From: Saussurea involucrata
Taxonomy: Eukaryota; Streptophyta; Magnoliopsida; Asterales; Asteraceae
Assembly: GCA_033807775.1 (NCBI GenBank)
Contig: CM066314.1
Span: forward strand, 33,095,001 to 33,159,000
DNA: 64,000 bases
Direction: 5' to 3'
The notes under the pieces are model-generated. The model made no database searches. It was given only the letters and a program-made list of their open reading frames with translations, and had not been told where the DNA came from. Positions 58,363 through 64,000 of this stretch are shown in pieces. How positions within the stretch are numbered: position 1 is the stretch's first letter; the number at the start of each line of letters is the position of its first letter. A program made the translations under genes and the position numbers.

Positions 58363-59374
58363 GCAATCCCGAACTCGTGATATTTCCTACTTGGCTTTAC
58401 TTAGCTTTAGTTTGGAACTTATTATATTGTTTGGAATTTTATTAATACGGAGGCGGTCGTAGAAGTTAAGGGAATTCACTATTTATGTTTGGAGGATTGA
58501 GTTGATTCAATGAAGAAAAGTAAGTAGAAATGGATGAAGACGGTTGAAGAAAACAGATATTAAGGCTAATATTTGTTATTGGCTCATATTTGTATTTGTA
58601 GTTTATTTCTTTGCAATATTTTTAGGCTATCTACGATGTTTATATTATAAGTATTCATTTCTTCAAGCGATTCTAAAAGTGGTTCAAAACGGGAATTTTC
58701 TTTATGGCGTTGTTTGGTAGTCACCTTATTTCACAAACACGTCATAATTTTAGGTTTACTTTCTCTCAAACAGAGGGAAGTAGTTGTCAAAACTTATGAT
58801 TTCATTTATTGCAATTAATCATATTTTTTAAGGACACTGTACATTATCAACCTTTTTTCAAAATACATGAAAATGTGAACAAAATAATTCGATGGGTGTG
58901 TTTGACAAGGTTTTAGCACGGAAAATGCATTACAAGAACACATGTAGTATGTGGGTTGAATCATTAAGGATCCATCCATGTAATGAAATGCTCGTAACGT
59001 GTGCAATTGTAACCAAGTGTGAGGCTTTATATTTGTGATGGCCGATGGGTTTTTTTAACAATCTAAGCAAGTGCCTTTTTCTTTCTTGGGTACTCTAATT
59101 TGTTGAACAAACTATATTTTGTCAATGAAATCTAAACATTCTATGAATTTATTCTTAAAGTTTTATGTTGTTAATTATGGAATTCGTTTTTTTTTATTAT
59201 TTTGAATGTTTTATATATAGATTGTTTTCAATTTTGATGATGACACAAGATAAATAGCAAGAATGAAACAACCACGAGAAAACGTTGTTTCAGAGGCATC
59301 CCACGTCACCTAACTAACAAAAATAACCAAGACGGTACTATTATAAAAAACAAGGCCCATGAAGTAGAAAAACC
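58363..59374. other. Noncoding spacer with empty Tat-2 site
   Basis: No gene recognised. 58717-58721 (GTAGT) is the unoccupied Tat-2 target. A decayed snRNA upstream element ATCCCACGTCA occurs at about 59297-59307 and a TATAAAAA box near 59342. Confidence 0.65.
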
Positions 59375-59601
59375 ATACCTTTCTCGGTCTTTTGAGTAAG
59401 ATCAACTGTAGTATTTGTTTTTTTCTAGTTTAGTATCTGATAATGTAGATCATCGGTCTACTCGATATTAATCATTTTTTATTAGGAAATGGCCAAAACA
59501 ATAGTTGCTATTAGGGTCTTTGAGAGTCGCCTTGGCGTTGCACTAAGCTACTTCCTTGGCGTTGCACTAAGCTACTTCCTTGGCGTGCTCTCCCTTCCGA
59601 T
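59375..59601 (+). pseudogene. U2 snRNA pseudogene, copy B
   Basis: Same changes as 31938-32140, so it was already dead before the segmental duplication. It also has a 24-bp tandem duplication (CTTGGCGTTGCACTAAGCTA...) near its 3' end. Confidence 0.88.
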
Positions 59602-60719
59602 CCAACTTCAAAAATTGTTTTATTATGCCATGTTTGAAGCTACACTTCATCACATTTTTCATGTTACGAGTTCGAGCAAAATAACGAACGTTATTGTGAA
59701 ACTACCATTGTTATGAATTCCATCTTTTGAGATAATATCAAGGATAAAACGAGATTTCTAACAATATATCGAAAGTTTTAAGGAAGAAACATTATAAGGG
59801 CAATAACCCAACTAATAAGGTAATAACCAACGCTCGTCAATTGTTGTCGTCGGCCTTGGGTATTCCCCTTGGTTGTATAGAATTTATGCAAGGGTCCCTT
59901 ACTAGCCCTTTTTACTTGTGTGGTATAGTTTCCCCCTCTGTATACACAAAAAAATGAAAAATGAAAAATGAAAAATCAAATTTTAATAAATAAACTAAAA
60001 AACCCCATAATCCAATCCTCAATTTGATGGAGGAGAAGACAATGGAAGTACCTGTGAAGATGTAGACATTTGAAGATGTAGACATTTGAAGATGAACAAA
60101 AGAAAAAAAAGATGAAAAATAAGACTCAGTGCAAATCCATGATCAAAATGAGAAAGAAAACTAACCTTAATCCACAACACGAACAAATATCGGCTTCGAT
60201 TCCTCAGGCTTCAACTTGATGTCCCTTCATTGCTCGATAATTAGGGTAAATATGACATGAACCGATGGGGGCTCCCAGTCGAAACTAAATATGGGGAAAG
60301 CACTGCCTACCAACAAAATAAGAAGAAATCAAAAGTATTGGGTAGGGATTGAAGACTCCATCCACTCTACATTTATTGAGATTTAAGAAAAAATCAAACG
60401 TGTTGGGACAAAAACCTATTTCTTTCCACTGATGATGATTTAAAAAACAGAAACACGTAAGAAAAGAGATTTGATACCTGAATATGATTCACCGTTTGAA
60501 TATCGTCGACAAGGGATTTCACGCTGGGATAGAGGTTCGTTGGGTTGGGGGAGAGTGAGAGAGAAAGTAGGTAGGGGAACTGATTTCAATCAATCTCTAT
60601 GTCATCAGAAGTTAAAGAATATGTGAATGAATCTATGTTTCATCAAACCACAACTACCAAATAATAAACCACGATTTCAAGATTTGTTAATGTGTCTCTA
60701 TAAGTTGAATTGGAAAAAA
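59602..60719. other. Noncoding DNA after U2 pseudogene, copy B
   Basis: Equals 32141-33240; no gene recognised. Confidence 0.6.
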
Positions 60720-61339
60720 ATCATGAAAAGCAAGGGAATACAAAATACCCAATCGATTTACTTGGTTAATGTTATGAACATCTCCAGTTAGATCGTACAA
60801 TGAATGTAGTTAGGGATTTTGAGTTTACCAACAAGAGATCGAGTAGTTTACAGACCGTTATTCGTTAAGGAGCAATGAAGATGCATGGTGCAGAAATCGA
60901 GAAGTATGGGAGGGGTGAGCGTCTGATAATCTTAACCAATATGAAAAAGTATAGTAACCTAATTCCTTATACATTTTCGTTTTATATGTGTTAATTTCCG
61001 ACAAAATATCCGTAGGAAATCCGTCGGAAACTGCCCCCAATTTTTTTAAATAATCTGAATTTTCGACTTATTTTTCAATTAATCAAAAGATTATCCTTTT
61101 AACTGTATTTTCAGTGGATTTTAACATTAGTTAAAGTTTTTTAATACATTCGGGGAAAATCCATCAGAAATTGGTATGTATACTTACTTTTATAGATGTA
61201 TGTGTAATGTATCTAGATATGTATATAATTTTCATATCGGCAGATAAATAAATCTATTCATTACAAACATATATGCATATATAGTATACGTACATTCATG
61301 GATGCATATGTAATTTGTAGGTACCTTCTGAATGGTTTT
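60720..61339. repeat. Flanking repeat block, further copy
   Basis: Related to 18890-19480 without the hAT-like element. Confidence 0.65.
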
Positions 61340-62250
61340 CACAAAATTGAATCGTAAAAACAATTTTTTTTGGATATATGTATGCAGTGGACTTTAGTGG
61401 CCATTAATGAATTGTAATGGGTTTTGGTGGGTCATATGGACTATGTGAATGTTAATGAACCTCACCGAGTGCTCATGTGTTTTAGTGGTTCTTAATTAAC
61501 TATATTGGAGTTTATAGGTTTAAGTGGCTCTTAACGAACTTGATGGGATTTAGTGGCTCTTAACAAACTTGATGGACTTCAGTGGCTCTTGATGGGTTGT
61601 TATTCGCATTGATGGCTCCCATCTGACTCAATGACTGTTATAGAACCTCACCGGCATTCATGGGTTTTGGTGACTCTTCATGGGTTTTGGTGACTCTTAA
61701 TGACTTGTATTGGGACATTGTAGACGGTTCTTAATGAACTGTATTGGGCCTTGATGGGTTGTATTAGACTAAGAAGTTGTTAATGATCAATATTGGGCCT
61801 TCACGGGCATAAGTGTCTATTAATGAAATATATTCGGCTTTGATGGGTTAGTGTCTCTTAATGAGCTATTGCGCCTAGATGGGTCGTATTGTGCTTAGTG
61901 GCTATTAATGAACTATATTGGACCTTTAATGGTTTTACGTGACATTTATTGAAATTATTGGGCCTTCATGGGATAAAGTGGCACTTACTAAAATGTATTT
62001 GGACTTCATGGGCTTTACTTAATCTTAATGAACCGTTGGAATGTATCTGACTCGGTGATTGTTAATGAACCTCTCTAGGCATTCATGGGCTTCTGTGACT
62101 CTTAATGGGCCATGTTCGTCGGTTCTTGATGAACTGTATTGGGACTTGATGCCTCGTAATAGACTCGATGGCCGTTAATAAACTCCACCGTGACTGTACG
62201 GATTTAAAGTGACGTTAAAAGAATTGTGGTGGGCCTTGATGGGTTACAAT
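61340..62250. repeat. Degenerate ~40-bp minisatellite, copy 4
   Basis: Same order of variant units as 22380-23280, more diverged, with a small local duplication (TTCATGGGTTTTGGTGACTC twice near 61658-61697). Confidence 0.75.
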
Positions 62251-62659
62251 AATTCTTAATAAAGATCTATAAATTACAAGTGTTTATGTATCATGTGCAA
62301 GTTTTATTACTTTTGACCCTCTATGTTCCCCAAAATAAATTATATGCTTTTCATCGTACGATAAAAAAAACCCTCTACGCACTTCAAATCTCAAATGTGA
62401 ACCGTAAGATTCTCAGAATTCACGATAGATTTTTTCGGATGATCTCCCACTTCAATCTTTTTTTTGTAGATTTTCGCTGATTTCTTTTCTCTCTTGATTG
62501 TATGCATTTTTTTTGTTGCACTTAAAATTGTAAACAAATATGATACCCATTAAAAACCTCAAAGACGCGTGGATGGTTGCTTGGGGCGAGAAACTGCAAA
62601 GGTAGCGTTTTGATATCATGATATGAATGATATAGCATTGATATATATATATATATATA
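62251..62659. other. Spacer with unoccupied copia-3 site
   Basis: CTCTTGATTGTATGC at about 62493 is the empty copia-3 target; followed by an (AT)n run at 62640-62659. Confidence 0.55.
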
Positions 62660-62695
62660 GGGAGAGGTTCATTTGAGAAGTGCTAAAACAGATTT
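62660..62695. mobile_element. Left end of palindrome-rich MITE, truncated
   Basis: GGGAGAGGTTCATTTGAGAA then GTGCTAAA, as at 23744, then a break into unrelated repeat sequence. Confidence 0.6.
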
Positions 62696-62719
62696 TTTCG
62701 GATGATCTCCCATTCATTC

Positions 62720-63318
62720 TATAAGCTGAATTGAAAAAAAAATCATGAAAACCAAGGGATTACAAAATACCCAATCGAGTTACTTGGTTAATGTTATCAA
62801 CATCTCTAGTTAGATCGTACAATGAATGTAGTTAGGGATTTTGAGTTTACCAACAAGAAATCGAGTAGTTTACTGACTGTTATTCATTAAGGAGCAATGA
62901 GGATGCATGGGGAAGAAATCGAGAAGTATGGGATGGGTGAGCGTCTAATAAACTCAACGAATCTGAAAAAGTATGGTAACCTAATTCCTTAAACATTTTC
63001 GTTTTATATGTGTTAATTTCTGACGAAATATCCGTAGGAAATCCGTCGGAAACTGCCCCCAAATTTTTTTAAAAATCTGAATTTTCGACATATTTTTCAA
63101 TCAATCAAAAGATTATTATTTAACTGTACTTTCAGTGGATTTTAACATTAGTTAAAATTTTATTTTTTTAATACTTTCGATGAAAATCCATCGGAAATTT
63201 GTATGTTTACTTACTTTTATAGATGTATGTGTAATGTATCTAGATATGTATATAATTTTCATATAGGCAGATCTCTATTCATTACAAACATATATGCATA
63301 TATAGTATACGTACATTC
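62720..63318. repeat. Flanking repeat block, further copy
   Basis: Related to 18885-19460; joined at 63319 to hAT interior. Confidence 0.6.
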
Positions 63319-63614
63319 ACCGGGGCCGGGGCTGGGTTATACACCCCCCGACCCTCTCGGTACCCGATATATATATATATATATATATTAATAAATTTTT
63401 TATATATACTAATTTAATCAATATATATACATATATATATATATATATACTAACTAATATATATACTAGTTAATGTAAAAAGTACAAATTGCTTAGAAAA
63501 TTAATTGAAGTCATGTTACTGCCATTGGTGGTGATGAGTATTGCACTAAGCCATCTAGTTATGACTGTATATGAATGATTAGGCATTGACCGGGTAGCGA
63601 CGAGAGAATGACCC
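63319..63614. mobile_element. Internally deleted hAT-like remnant
   Basis: CCGGGGCCGGGG... matches the left GC-rich part (19610-19660), then a (TA)n run, then sequence equal to 22020-22262. The gypsy cargo is missing, perhaps because this copy never had it. Confidence 0.6.
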
Positions 63615-64000
63615 CCCATATATGACGATACATAATTTATTAGATAAAAGATAGTAGTTGGTTTATATATCAAGGATTACAAAGTATAGTGATAATTCCA
63701 GTGTAACCATAAAAGGTGATATAATGATATAGTATAAAAATAATAAATCGAGAATTTATGCAAGGGTCCCTTATGGGAAAACCCGTACAGTTTTTCAGTT
63801 TTACCATCTTTTAGTAATTAGTTAATTAACTTAGAGAGTAGCCACAACAAAACAAGTGATTAATTAGTGGGCAACACTTTATATACCAACTTGGTCCTCA
63901 CATATGGTTAAGTACTTAATTCAATATAAAAGATAGACATGTAAACGTAGCTAGAAAGTAGAGAAAAGAGGGCTCCATGAATTTGATTAATGACGACCAA
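63615..64000. other. Region upstream of a predicted next U2 gene
   Basis: Equals 33764-34150. The U2 gene itself would begin about 270 bp past the window. Confidence 0.65.

Larger units (their letters stand above)
46355..64000. repeat. Segmental duplication, copy B
   Basis: Collinear with copy A (2283-34150). It ends at the window edge without loss of similarity. Differences from copy A: no Tat-1, no Tat-2, no copia-1; deletion of the part equal to 13516-17583; about 0.8 kb missing near 57664; an additional 60976-63385. Confidence 0.9.

Noticed and set aside
1..64000. Bacterial, plasmid or phage origin; operons or ribosome binding sites
   Set aside because: U2 snRNA with plant promoter, introns, LTR retrotransposons and microsatellites show a plant nuclear genome.

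Overview
This is nuclear DNA of a flowering plant: AT-rich, with no intact host protein gene, and made mostly of nested and decayed LTR retrotransposons (Ty1/copia and Ty3/gypsy), hAT-like and MITE-like DNA elements, microsatellites and one plant-type U2 spliceosomal snRNA gene. The copia proteins, and a third ORF of a type I remember mainly from daisy-family genomes, suggest Asteraceae. That is inference from memory, not a database result. Positions are on the + strand, and most retroelements here read on the - strand. Layout: (1) 1-2282, 3' end of a + strand copia element with its LTR. (2) 2283-14800, a - strand Sirevirus-like copia element (called copia-2), split by a complete 5.8-kb gypsy element of the Tat group (Tat-1, 3417-9257, GATGC target duplication). 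(3) 14801-18250, the 5' half of another copia element (copia-3) into which copia-2 had inserted. (4) 18251-25098, a repeat block with an hAT-like element, a degenerate 40-bp minisatellite, a long-TIR MITE full of palindromes and a small MITE. (5) 25099-31280, a second Tat element (Tat-2, + strand, GTAGT target duplication). (6) 31281-34617, a U2 pseudogene followed by a full-length U2 gene with the plant snRNA promoter. (7) 34618-38788, copia scraps and another repeat block. (8) 38789-52452, copia-3 again, with copia-2 nested inside; here the 3' halves of both survive, including a third ORF with its own putative promoter and leader intron. (9) 52453-64000, the same repeat block, U2 pseudogene and U2 upstream region once more. 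The main finding is that regions 2-6 and 8-9 are two copies of one large tandem segmental duplication (2283-34150 and 46355-64000). The same two copia insertions, the same hAT insertion and the same U2 pseudogene occur in both copies in the same order. The copies differ by later events: the two Tat insertions and the 1-2282 copia insertion only in the first copy, a 4.07-kb deletion only in the second, and a 2.4-kb stretch present only in the second. The second copy is still collinear with the first at the window edge, so another U2 gene is predicted about 270 bp past base 64000. No element appears able to move by itself. Gag, protease, integrase, RT and RNase H fragments are all present but carry stops, frameshifts and deletions; many stops are CGA to TGA changes, as expected after cytosine methylation. 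The U2 gene is the only feature likely to serve the host.
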